Shown here piece after piece: positions 15,620 to 23,021 of a DNA stretch of 25,944 nucleotides. The notes under the pieces were generated by a model. That model searched no databases. It had not been told where the DNA came from and saw nothing but the letters and a program-made list of their open reading frames with translations. Source of the stretch: a virus. The position numbers and the translations under genes were made by a program. The stretch lies in the IMG/VR virus record IMGVR_UViG_3300001680_000538, positions 1-25,944 of that record; one strand, given 5' to 3'. Positions within the stretch are counted from its first letter, which is position 1. The number at the start of each line of letters is the position of its first letter.

Positions 15620-16017
15620 CGAATGAACTAACAAGTAATCCGTTTAGCTACTTAAATGCTATTAACGGTAATGTGTATTATCACTTTAAAGATGTTAAGA
15701 TATCTAATAAGGATTACAATGCATTTATGATTAACCGTGGTTTATCTTACTTTCCTGATACAGTATTGTATGCTAATGAGATGAATCGATACCACCATTT
15801 GGATGGTAAACTCCAATTTGACTTTCTTATAAATATTGTAAGGAAGCGGAAGAGATTTTCCAAGTGGCACAAAGTGTCTAAGTCAGAAGACATAGATGCA
15901 ATCAAAGTATATTACAATTATAGTAATGAAAAAGCCCAAGATGTTTTACCGCTCTTTAATAATGATGAATTGAGAATTATAAAGGAAAAACTAAATCATG
16001 GTGGAATACAACAATGA
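15616..16017 (+). CDS. 62: Clamp loader small subunit gp62
   Basis: 133 residues, shorter than T4 gp62 (187). The opening NPFSYLNAINGNVYYHFKDVK and the segment YNAFMINRGLSYFPDTVLYANEMNRYHHLDGKLQFDFL identify the family: NPFxYLNAI and the MNRGLSYF-type motif are typical of phage clamp-loader small subunits. The shorter C-terminus is usual among marine T4-like relatives as I recall them. It overlaps gene 44 (ATGA) and regA (20 nt), keeping the T4 order 44-62-regA. Confidence 0.9.
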   Translation: MTNELTSNPFSYLNAINGNVYYHFKDVKISNKDYNAFMINRGLSYFPDTVLYANEMNRYHHLDGKLQFDFLINIVRKRKRFSKWHKVSKSEDIDAIKVYYNYSNEKAQDVLPLFNNDELRIIKEKLNHGGIQQ

Positions 16018-16417
16018 TGAACTGGTAAACTGGACACCAGATATGATGTTAGAAGTTATATTAATGCAACCAGATGATTTTTTAAAAATCAGAGAGACCT
16101 TAACCCGAATGGGTGTCGCGTCTAAACAAGATTCAAAGCTATATCAATCCTGTCATATACTGCACAAACAAGGACGATATTTCATTACACACTTCAAAGA
16201 ACTGTTTTTATTAGATGGTAAGCCCTCTAATCTAACAGCAAATGATGTCGGTAGAAGAAACACAATTGTACAACTAATGTCTGATTGGGGACTATTGGAG
16301 ATTGTAGATCACTCTGCAGTGGCTCATAAAACACCTCTTAATCAGATCAAAATTATATCACACAAGGATAAAACTAATTGGGAATTATGCCCGAAGTATA
16401 ACATCGGCATAAAATAA
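15998..16417 (+). CDS. regA: RegA translational repressor
   Basis: 139 residues (T4 RegA has 122). RegA binds ribosome sites of early phage mRNAs and blocks translation. The segment PDDFLKIRETLTRMGVASKQDSKLYQSCHILHKQGRYFITHFKELF and the final VDHSAV...ISHKDKTNWEL match T4 RegA nearly motif for motif. Relative to T4 there is an N-terminal extension of about 16 residues: the T4 start would correspond to the second Met of TPDMMLEVIL (16046), but AAAGGA precedes ATG 15998 while no ribosome site is seen before 16046. In T4, regA is followed by gene 43; here 9.4 kb of cargo intervenes. Confidence 0.93.
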   Translation: MVEYNNDELVNWTPDMMLEVILMQPDDFLKIRETLTRMGVASKQDSKLYQSCHILHKQGRYFITHFKELFLLDGKPSNLTANDVGRRNTIVQLMSDWGLLEIVDHSAVAHKTPLNQIKIISHKDKTNWELCPKYNIGIK

Positions 16418-16423
16418 TACATT

Positions 16424-17389
16424 ATGATAAAAGCTTTTTTCAACGGCTATGACAAGGTCTATGCATGGTCGACTCTAACATTCCTGGTTTTAATAGTAGG
16501 GTTTCAAGCATACCTCACACGCCAATTCAATGATTGGTATAAAGTCTTCTATGATGCACTAGAAGACAAAGACCAACCTGCATTCTTAGAAAGCTTTATT
16601 AATAGGGGCGATTTCCTATTATATGATGTCACAACATGGGGATTTATTCCCCTAGCTCTATTGGCAATTCTATTGTTTGCGTATACCCAGTTCATCGGTA
16701 ATAGATTCAGTTTTAGATGGCGTGAAGCTATGACTAAAGAATACTTGCCTAGATGGAAGATGATGGATAACCACACAGAAGGTGCAAGTCAACGTATCCA
16801 AGAAGACACTAGGAAATTTGCATGGTACATTTGGATTCTAGGGGAAGGCTTTATTAAAGCCATTATGATTTTGGTATTCTTCCTTCCTGTGTTATGGACG
16901 TTAAGTGAAGGCTTCGATATACCTGGTTATCTAATTTGGATTGCATTAGGAGTATCTGTTGGCGGCCTTGCTGTATCTACAGTTGTAGGTCGTAAGTTAC
17001 CCAAACTGGAATATAATAATCAGGTTGTTGAAGCAAGACTTAGGAAGGCATTAGTACGATGTGAAGATAATAAAGATGCGCATACCAATAGACATATATT
17101 AGAAGTATTCGCTGAGATGAAAGTGAATTACTATAGGTTGTATGATAACTACAAGTACTATTCACTATGGGAAAACCTATACTTCCAAGCTGGTGTAGTG
17201 ATTCCATATCTAATAGCAAGCCCACAATACTTTGCAGGACTAATCACATTAGGTACTCTTGTTCAAATTGGTAATGCCTTTGATAAGATACATGAAAGTA
17301 TGAGTTTCTTCACAGACAATTGGATGACTGTGACAGAGCTTAGGTCAGTGATAATTCGTTTGAAGGAGTTTGAAGCAGATATAGAATGA
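16424..17389 (+). CDS. SbmA/BacA-like peptide transporter
   Basis: 321 residues with several hydrophobic spans (about 15-33, 68-92, 146-166, 176-196, 260-280). WREAMTKEYLPRWK followed by EGASQRIQEDTRKFA is the family hallmark (E. coli SbmA: RWRTAM and EGAAQRVQEDTMRFA). KLPKLEYNNQVVEARLRKAL, NYYRLY and ITLGTLVQIGNAFDKI also align. SbmA/BacA are proton-driven inner-membrane importers of proline-rich and other antimicrobial peptides. E. coli SbmA has 406 residues; this one lacks about 85 at the N-terminus, beginning at the segment before WYKVFYDAL. It is 6 nt after regA and overlaps tctA. I know of no characterised phage copy; the role (peptide import, removal of periplasmic peptides) is open. 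Confidence 0.85.
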   Translation: MIKAFFNGYDKVYAWSTLTFLVLIVGFQAYLTRQFNDWYKVFYDALEDKDQPAFLESFINRGDFLLYDVTTWGFIPLALLAILLFAYTQFIGNRFSFRWREAMTKEYLPRWKMMDNHTEGASQRIQEDTRKFAWYIWILGEGFIKAIMILVFFLPVLWTLSEGFDIPGYLIWIALGVSVGGLAVSTVVGRKLPKLEYNNQVVEARLRKALVRCEDNKDAHTNRHILEVFAEMKVNYYRLYDNYKYYSLWENLYFQAGVVIPYLIASPQYFAGLITLGTLVQIGNAFDKIHESMSFFTDNWMTVTELRSVIIRLKEFEADIE

Positions 17390-18954
17390 GCATATTAGCA
17401 CTGCTAGCCGGTGTATTTTATGGATTGATAATTGGTATTATACCATCGGCAGGAGCAACAACTGGATTAGTATTACTCTTCCCATTCGTGGGATTGCTAG
17501 CTAGTGTGGATCCATATCTAGCTGTAATATTCATAACAGCAGTTGTTGCTTCATCTACTACTGGTGATACATTCGCTTCAGTCTTATTAGGAATACCAGG
17601 AGCTAATTCATCTGCTGCTACAATGGTTGATGGATTCCCATTAGCTCAACAAGGAAAAGCAACATATGCATTATCTGCTGCTATTACAACATCGACTGTT
17701 AATGGATTGTTTTACGGATCGTTAGTATTCTTCTTATTGCCATTCTATCACGACTTTGTAATACTACCTCCAATTGATGGGGGCATAGGACAAGCAGAGA
17801 TGTTTGCATTATGCGTTCTAGCTTTTGTTACAGTAGGTTTCATATCAAATTCCAATTGGATTAAGTCTTTGATGGGACTATCGTTAGGTGTTGGATTAGC
17901 AATGATAGGAACGGATCCTATTACTGCTGAACCTAGGTTCACGATGGGGTGGGACTTCTTAATAGGTGATGGAGTGGGAAAGGGTATAAGCCTCATACCA
18001 TTATTAGCAGGTGTATTTGCTATGCCTGAAATGATATTAGCATTACGAAACAAAGTACTACTATCAAGTAGTACAAACATTGACCACGACAAACAAGTAC
18101 GAGATGGGATACGCGTTTCATTTAAAGAGTGGAAGTTATCATTGAGAGGTGGATTTATTGGATCAGTAATTGGGTTTCTTCCTGGATTAGGTGGAGCTAT
18201 TTCTGATTGGTTAGCATACGGATCAACTGTAGCATCTAATCCAAATGAGAAGATACCATTTGGAAAAGGAAACATTAAAGGAGTGATTGGACCTGAAGGT
18301 TCTAACAATGCTCAAAAGGCAACTTCATTCATTCCTACTGTGTTGTTTGGAATTCCTGGAGCTCCATTTGCAGCAATTGTAATAGGATTATTTTCTATTA
18401 TAGGATTTGATTTATCATTAGATACAGTATCAATTGCTAATGATACGAAGTTCTTTGACTCATTGTCATTTGCGTTTCTCGGATCAACATTAGTAACTGG
18501 CATTATATGTTTGGTATTAATGAAGTACTTAACCGCAATTGCATACGTTCCATACAAGTATTACTTTCCAGTTATAGTTCTATTTGTAGGTTGGTCTGTG
18601 TGGGTATCAGGATTTGGTACATATGGATTAGAGAGCCTATTAATATTAGTAGTATTTACGTTATTAGGATTAGGTATGAAGACCTATGGTTTCTCCAGGC
18701 CTGCATTAATGATTGGATTCATATTAGGAGATAAGATAGAGCTATTAGGTCTTCAAGTATTGAGCATGTATAACATAGGTGGATATGCTCTTATAAATAT
18801 AATTCAAGATGATGTGGGACAAGGCAGGCTCAATGTATCATTAGGATATGGGAAAGACCTGCTTGACCATCCAGCATTTTTAGTTATATCATCATTGATT
18901 GTTTTGACGATGATATATAGTTATAGAAACAAAGGTAGTATTGATTATTCGTAA
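17386..18954 (+). CDS. tctA: TctA-like large permease of a tripartite tricarboxylate transporter
   Basis: 522 residues, full length for the family (about 500), with roughly 11-12 hydrophobic spans. Diagnostic segments are GIIPSAGATTGLVLLFPFV, SVLLGIPGANSSAATMVDGFPLAQQGKATYAL, GFLPGLGGAISDWLAYG and GPEGSNNAQKATSFIPTVLFGIPGAP, the repeated PG-loop and ANNA-type motifs of TctA. With a periplasmic receptor (TctC) and a small subunit (TctB) it imports citrate-like or other carboxylic acids using the ion gradient. TctC follows 12 nt later; no TctB is present here. The gene is intact, with no frameshift, and its base usage resembles its neighbours, so it does not look like a recent or decaying passenger. 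Confidence 0.87.
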   Translation: MSILALLAGVFYGLIIGIIPSAGATTGLVLLFPFVGLLASVDPYLAVIFITAVVASSTTGDTFASVLLGIPGANSSAATMVDGFPLAQQGKATYALSAAITTSTVNGLFYGSLVFFLLPFYHDFVILPPIDGGIGQAEMFALCVLAFVTVGFISNSNWIKSLMGLSLGVGLAMIGTDPITAEPRFTMGWDFLIGDGVGKGISLIPLLAGVFAMPEMILALRNKVLLSSSTNIDHDKQVRDGIRVSFKEWKLSLRGGFIGSVIGFLPGLGGAISDWLAYGSTVASNPNEKIPFGKGNIKGVIGPEGSNNAQKATSFIPTVLFGIPGAPFAAIVIGLFSIIGFDLSLDTVSIANDTKFFDSLSFAFLGSTLVTGIICLVLMKYLTAIAYVPYKYYFPVIVLFVGWSVWVSGFGTYGLESLLILVVFTLLGLGMKTYGFSRPALMIGFILGDKIELLGLQVLSMYNIGGYALINIIQDDVGQGRLNVSLGYGKDLLDHPAFLVISSLIVLTMIYSYRNKGSIDYS

Positions 18955-18965
18955 ATGGAGATAAG

Positions 18966-20027
18966 ATGAAAGTGAAAGGATTAGCATTAGCAGTAGGCAT
19001 TGCAATGTCAACAGTAGCAGTTGGTGAAACAATTTTTATGAGTCCACAGAAACCTGGAAAGGGTACTTCTGTATGGGCTAACATAGTTGCAGCAGAGTTT
19101 GCAAAAGCATTAGGGGAAGATGTACGAGTTACATACAATCCAGGTGCACGAGATATTGCAGGATTTAATAAGTTCCACAATACAGAGAGATTTAAAGATA
19201 ATGTAATCATGGTAAGTCATGGTGGCAATGGTATTGCTTATCTCCAAGAGAATGTGTTATATGACTACTCTCAATACGATTCTGTATGTCATCAAAACTT
19301 AAACATCATTATGGCTAAGACCAAAGGTCTAAATGAAGATAACGGCATTTCACATGCTATGGGTTCAGGTATGGTTCCAGAAGCATTTGCGATTGCAATG
19401 ATGATTGGTGGACCAGATCATTCTGTCGATGACTACATTGAAGTCTTCAAAGACAAAGTTGGTTGGATTTCAGGCATGAAAGGAGCTGAAAGAGACTTAG
19501 CATTTGCTAGAGGTGAACTATCATCTACAAGACAAAACCCTGCAAAGTATAAATCAAAGGTACTTCCATTGGTAGAACAAGGTATTGCAGAGACGTGGTT
19601 ACATCATGGTATCTTAGATATTCAGAATGGTGGACATAATGATGATCCGAATTATCCTGGTTTAAGATTTGAAGATGTATTCGAAGACAAATGGGGCGTA
19701 CAACCTTCTGGCGATTTCTATGATGCATACACCCTAGTACATTCGTGGAGAGATGCTATTCAAAAAGCATTGTGGGTAAACAAAGGTAATCCTAATACAG
19801 ATCTGTATAGACAAGCATGTACTAAGATGGCTAACGATCCAGAATCAATTGCAATCTTCCAAAAGAAGATTGGCAAGTACGATTGGGTCATTGGTGAAGA
19901 TGGTAACAAGACAGTTGAAATCCTACAAGGTATGACGACTGAAAGTGCCTTGAAGACACTCATCAAGTTCAATACAATGGCATTAGGCCTCAAATCAATC
20001 TATAAACCAGAAAGGGTATCTAAATAA
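18966..20027 (+). CDS. tctC: TctC-like periplasmic solute-binding protein
   Basis: 353 residues. Signal peptide: MKVKGLALAVGIAMSTVAVG with probable cleavage after residue 20. PGKGTSVWANIVAAEFAKALGEDVRVTYNPGARDIAGFNKF resembles the first lobe of tripartite tricarboxylate receptors, which capture a carboxylate and deliver it to TctA. The middle (IMAKTKGLNEDNG) and C-terminal helices are compatible but diverged. The gene lies directly downstream of tctA with GGAG before the ATG, last in the operon. The substrate cannot be read from the sequence. It could instead belong to a related receptor family (TAXI or TRAP type); the tctA neighbour favours TctC. Confidence 0.72.
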   Translation: MKVKGLALAVGIAMSTVAVGETIFMSPQKPGKGTSVWANIVAAEFAKALGEDVRVTYNPGARDIAGFNKFHNTERFKDNVIMVSHGGNGIAYLQENVLYDYSQYDSVCHQNLNIIMAKTKGLNEDNGISHAMGSGMVPEAFAIAMMIGGPDHSVDDYIEVFKDKVGWISGMKGAERDLAFARGELSSTRQNPAKYKSKVLPLVEQGIAETWLHHGILDIQNGGHNDDPNYPGLRFEDVFEDKWGVQPSGDFYDAYTLVHSWRDAIQKALWVNKGNPNTDLYRQACTKMANDPESIAIFQKKIGKYDWVIGEDGNKTVEILQGMTTESALKTLIKFNTMALGLKSIYKPERVSK

Positions 20028-20042
20028 ATTTTCGTTTACCTG

Positions 20043-20071
20043 TTGACATTCGACCTGAATTACAGTATAAT
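20043..20071 (+). promoter_or_regulatory. Sigma70-type promoter for the queE-queD-folE operon
   Basis: TTGACA (20043-20048), 17 bp, TATAAT (20066-20071). It is followed by the AT-rich ATAATTATA start region common to several promoters here and by AAGGAAGG before ATG 20106. Confidence 0.87.
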
Positions 20072-20105
20072 ATAATTATATTAACAATAAAGGAAGGTTT
20101 AGCAA

Positions 20106-20969
20106 ATGGCAAAGATTAGATATTCCGAGTACTTTTACAGTATTCAGGGTGAAGGTAAATGGGTAGGTACACCAAGTGTGTTTTTAAGAACATTTGGCTG
20201 TAATTTAGAGTGTAATGGATTTGGACAACCTCGGGATAATCATATGCCGATTGAAGATATGCCATACATGCAAATTGATGTTGATAACTACTCCTCTGTT
20301 GAGGAGTTACCTGTTGTTGATATTGGTTGTGACTCTTCTGCTTCTTGGAGTAAGAAGTATAAGAAGTTAAGTCCATTTGCAGATACGTATGACTTAGCAA
20401 TGGAGCTGGATGGATTACTTCCATCTAATGCTAACTTCCTAGAGCATGTACATTTAGTAATTACAGGTGGTGAACCTTTATTAGGTTGGCAGAAAGCATA
20501 TGTAGAACTATTACAACAACCTCAATTCGATAACCTATCACATCTTACATTTGAAACAAATGGATCAAAGATGGTACAACCAGTACTAATTGATTACTTT
20601 AATAATATCGATGATATGAATACTGAAGTAACATGGATGGTATCTCCTAAGTTATCCTTGACTGGTGAAGACCAAGAAGTTACAATTAATCCTGAATGCT
20701 TATTAGCAATGAATAAAGTTCATCACTCTAACATTAACTTGAAGTTTGTTATTAGAGATGAAGTAGACTTATGTGAAGTTAGAGCAGCAGTTACAGCATA
20801 TGAAGAAGCTGGTGTTGAAATCGAAGCTGTATTCTTAATGCCTGAAGGTGCTACATTAGAAGGACAAGAACTAACTGAGAAAGGCGTTGCTGAGATTTGT
20901 ATGGAACATGGATACAAATTTAGTCCACGCTTACACATTACATTGTTTGGCAATAGCTGGGGTACATAA
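20106..20969 (+). CDS. queE: QueE-like 7-carboxy-7-deazaguanine synthase (radical SAM) with split cysteine motif
   Basis: 287 residues. [26 protein letters not shown] is typical of QueE, which turns carboxytetrahydropterin into 7-carboxy-7-deazaguanine with S-adenosylmethionine and a 4Fe-4S cluster. [12 protein letters not shown] (GGEP motif) and FETNGS are also family features. The usual CxxxCxxC-D-T/S is rearranged: C32 and C36 are in place, but the position of the third cysteine is Phe, and Cys-Asp-Ser appears at 75-77 after a 38-residue stretch. I read this as an insertion between cysteines 2 and 3. It heads an operon with a phosphoribosyltransferase, queD and folE (TAATG overlap with the next gene). 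Confidence 0.85.
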   Translation: MAKIRYSEYFYSIQGEGKWVGTPSVFLRTFGCNLECNGFGQPRDNHMPIEDMPYMQIDVDNYSSVEELPVVDIGCDSSASWSKKYKKLSPFADTYDLAMELDGLLPSNANFLEHVHLVITGGEPLLGWQKAYVELLQQPQFDNLSHLTFETNGSKMVQPVLIDYFNNIDDMNTEVTWMVSPKLSLTGEDQEVTINPECLLAMNKVHHSNINLKFVIRDEVDLCEVRAAVTAYEEAGVEIEAVFLMPEGATLEGQELTEKGVAEICMEHGYKFSPRLHITLFGNSWGT

Positions 20970-21436
20970 TGACTAATTATACATTTGATGAGTATTTAAG
21001 AGACATCCTTGAAATGGAAGTTAATATTAAAAGACTAGTAGATAGGGGTCATAATGTACACCTAATTGGTATATATAGGGGATCACTACCAATTGCTGTT
21101 CATCTATCAAACATACTACCTGCTGAGATGTCTATTATTAAGTTTCAAGCTAGAGATGGCCAAGATAAAGAACCAACTTGGGTTATGGATAATACTAGGG
21201 AAGGCGATACATTAATAGTATTAGATGATATCTATGATTCTGGAAAGACTATGAAAGAGGTTAATGCCTTCTTAGAAGAAGAAAGACCTGGTTCATACAT
21301 TGAGAGTCATGTCTTAATTGGATCTGAAAAGGCTAAGAAAGATAATGTTTTTTATTACACAGAACACAATAAAGATTGGATTGTGTTTCCATGGGAGTTA
21401 GATAATGAAAGTAAAGTCAACAAAAGCGTGGCATAA
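20969..21436 (+). CDS. Purine-type phosphoribosyltransferase
   Basis: 155 residues. LIVLDDIYDSGKTM is the PRPP-binding signature of type I phosphoribosyltransferases, GIYRGSLPIAVHLS supplies the early loop, and the C-terminal WIVFPWE is typical of xanthine/guanine phosphoribosyltransferases of the Gpt type. These join a purine base to PRPP to make a nucleotide. It sits between queE and queD with overlaps on both sides, so the base might be guanine, feeding GTP to FolE, or a 7-deazaguanine intermediate; neither is shown. The end overlaps queD by 32 nt. Confidence 0.82.
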   Translation: MTNYTFDEYLRDILEMEVNIKRLVDRGHNVHLIGIYRGSLPIAVHLSNILPAEMSIIKFQARDGQDKEPTWVMDNTREGDTLIVLDDIYDSGKTMKEVNAFLEEERPGSYIESHVLIGSEKAKKDNVFYYTEHNKDWIVFPWELDNESKVNKSVA

Positions 21437-21959
21437 GTTACCTTGCGGTCACGCACAGTGGTTTGATGAAGAGTCAGATGGAAGTGCTGGTGCATGTTCA
21501 TCTGTACATGGGTATGATAGAAGTGTTAAAATGACATTTGCTGGTGAAGTAGATAAAAACGGTTGGATTGTTCCATTTGGAGACTTAAAGAGTGTTAAGA
21601 AGTTCTTAGAATATTACTTTGATCACACCACAGTTATTCCAGCAAACGATCCAAGATTAGATGCCTTTCATGAAGTTAATGAAATGACTGAACCACCAAT
21701 GTTCGATTTAAGAGTTTTACCTTATGGTGTATCAATGGAGATGAGTTCAAGATTCATTTGGGAACAAGTGAATCCGTTCATCATAGAAGTAACAGAAGGT
21801 AGATGTTATGTTGAAAAAGTAGAATCTATCGAACACGATTCGAACTCAGCATATGTAGAAGTAACAGAAGAAGAAGCAAGAAATCAAGCACAATCAGTAG
21901 AAGAGCTATTGATTATGAAACCAGAGTGGGAATGGATCTCACCAACAACAAAAGCATAG
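21405..21959 (+). CDS. queD: QueD-like 6-carboxytetrahydropterin synthase
   Basis: 184 residues. The order WHKLPCGH, CSSVHGYDRSVKMTFAGEVDKNGWIVPFGDLKSVKKFLEYYFDHTTVIPANDPRL and GVSMEMSSRFIWEQV follows the T-fold of QueD, which converts dihydroneopterin triphosphate to carboxytetrahydropterin. Compared with E. coli QueD the zinc motif HGH reads HGY; a similar form occurs in phage and some bacterial members as I recall, and the extra CGH near residue 14 may supply a ligand. The start is set by GGGAG 7 nt upstream, inside the end of the phosphoribosyltransferase gene. A non-homologous C-terminal tail of about 45 residues follows the core. Confidence 0.82.
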   Translation: MKVKSTKAWHKLPCGHAQWFDEESDGSAGACSSVHGYDRSVKMTFAGEVDKNGWIVPFGDLKSVKKFLEYYFDHTTVIPANDPRLDAFHEVNEMTEPPMFDLRVLPYGVSMEMSSRFIWEQVNPFIIEVTEGRCYVEKVESIEHDSNSAYVEVTEEEARNQAQSVEELLIMKPEWEWISPTTKA

Positions 21960-21970
21960 GAGAACGAACA

Positions 21971-22651
21971 ATGCATGATAAAGCAAAACAAAACGAGCAA
22001 TTAGGAAGAGAAGTCAACGAGTATTTAGTAAAGATGGGTGTGCAAACACCAATGACGGATCTAGTAGAAGTATCCAATGATATTAAACTACAACTGATAG
22101 AAGAGCAAACCAGAGATATGTTATTAACTCTTGGATTAGACTTAACAGATGATTCATTGATTGATACACCTACACGTGTAGCAAAGATGTATGTTAATGA
22201 AATCTTCTCAGGATTAAGAGCTGATACATTCCCTAAGTGTACTGCAGTAGATAACAAGATGACAAAGGGTGATGAGTTCGTAGTTGAACGTGACATTACA
22301 CTATTTTCTGATTGTGAACATCACTTACGACCAATCATTGGTAAGTGTCATATTGCATACATCCCAGGTAAGAAGGTATTAGGTCTATCTAAGATGAATC
22401 GATTAGTACATTACTTTGCACGACGTCCTCAAATTCAAGAGAGATTAACTCAACAAATTGCTCATGCAATGTCATTCATTACTCAAAGTGATAACATTAT
22501 TGTTATGGTTGACGCAGCTCATACTTGTGTATCTCAACGTGGTGTAATGGATACTAATTCAACTACTGTTACTCTAACTGCATTAGGTAAGTTTGGTGAG
22601 GCTAATTCTCCATTGAGAGCAGAAGCATTAGCAGCATTTACTAGAAAGTAG
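21971..22651 (+). CDS. folE: GTP cyclohydrolase I
   Basis: 226 residues from ATG 21971, chosen because AGGAG lies 8 nt upstream; an in-frame upstream start at 21926 would overlap queD and has no ribosome site. The enzyme opens GTP to dihydroneopterin triphosphate, the first step to 7-deazaguanines (and folate). The zinc set is visible: CEHH in FSDCEHHLRPIIGKCHIAYIP and the later cysteine in DAAHTCVSQRG. LGLSKMNRLV and RPQIQERLTQQIA are also standard. With QueD and QueE it gives the complete route from GTP to 7-carboxy-7-deazaguanine. Confidence 0.93.
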   Translation: MHDKAKQNEQLGREVNEYLVKMGVQTPMTDLVEVSNDIKLQLIEEQTRDMLLTLGLDLTDDSLIDTPTRVAKMYVNEIFSGLRADTFPKCTAVDNKMTKGDEFVVERDITLFSDCEHHLRPIIGKCHIAYIPGKKVLGLSKMNRLVHYFARRPQIQERLTQQIAHAMSFITQSDNIIVMVDAAHTCVSQRGVMDTNSTTVTLTALGKFGEANSPLRAEALAAFTRK

Positions 22652-22989
22652 TGGAGCGTAAAGAGAGAGGTGTTTATAGTGTATGGGATGGAGAACAATG
22701 TGTATATGTTGGATCTACATCACTACCACTACAATTCCTAGAACAAAATCATAGGCAATGGCAACGTAAAGGGTATTCAGGTACTAAATTTAGGAAGGCA
22801 TTGACAGAACAAAGAGCTAATGAAGGGTGGACATTTAAATGGGTCGTACCACGTCGTAAGAACTTAACGCAAACGTATATTGAGATCCAAGAAGAAGGAT
22901 TCATTCAATGGTTGAGACCTAAGTACAATGTTGACTTAACTCCATATGAATCATCAATTAGATATGAAAGATGTGAAAGAGTCTGTTGA
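22651..22989 (+). CDS. Small GIY-YIG domain protein
   Basis: 112 residues beginning at GTG that overlaps the folE stop by one base. RGVYSVWDGEQCVYVGST carries the paired GVY...YVG motif, FRKAL supplies the conserved arginine region, and IEIQEEGFIQWLRPKYNVD the glutamate and asparagine of the GIY-YIG nuclease core. There is no added DNA-binding domain, so it is unlike typical phage homing endonucleases of 200 or more residues. Cutting DNA is the usual role of the fold; here it could be a nuclease linked to the modified DNA or a trimmed homing relic. Strong ribosome signals are lacking, so coupling to folE is likely. Confidence 0.65.
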   Translation: MERKERGVYSVWDGEQCVYVGSTSLPLQFLEQNHRQWQRKGYSGTKFRKALTEQRANEGWTFKWVVPRRKNLTQTYIEIQEEGFIQWLRPKYNVDLTPYESSIRYERCERVC

Positions 22990-23014
22990 CTTTTGTATCA
23001 TTATGAGGTATAAT
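22986..23014 (+). promoter_or_regulatory. Sigma70-type promoter giving a probably leaderless mRNA
   Basis: TTGACT (22986-22991), 17 bp, TATAAT (23009-23014). The next ATG (23022) is 7 nt beyond the -10 box, exactly where transcription should begin, and there is no room for a ribosome site. The promoter overlaps the end of the GIY-YIG gene. Confidence 0.82.
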
Positions 23015-23021
23015 ACATAGT

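Noticed and set aside
15828-15835. TATAAATA octamers at 15828, near 18793 and at 23313 as extra late promoters
   Set aside because: They lie inside coding sequence away from gene starts, and about this many are expected by chance in 26 kb of AT-rich DNA.
17748-18308. 186-codon open frame on the minus strand inside tctA
   Set aside because: It is a shadow of the strongly conserved TctA frame; the translation is Pro/Asn-rich with no recognisable domain and no ribosome site was evident.
21926-21970. Longer folE starting at 21926
   Set aside because: The extension overlaps queD and lacks a ribosome site, while AGGAG lies 8 nt before ATG 21971.
22651-22989. Homing endonuclease or mobile intron
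   Set aside because: No interrupted gene, no intron-like structure and no DNA-binding domain; neighbouring genes are intact.
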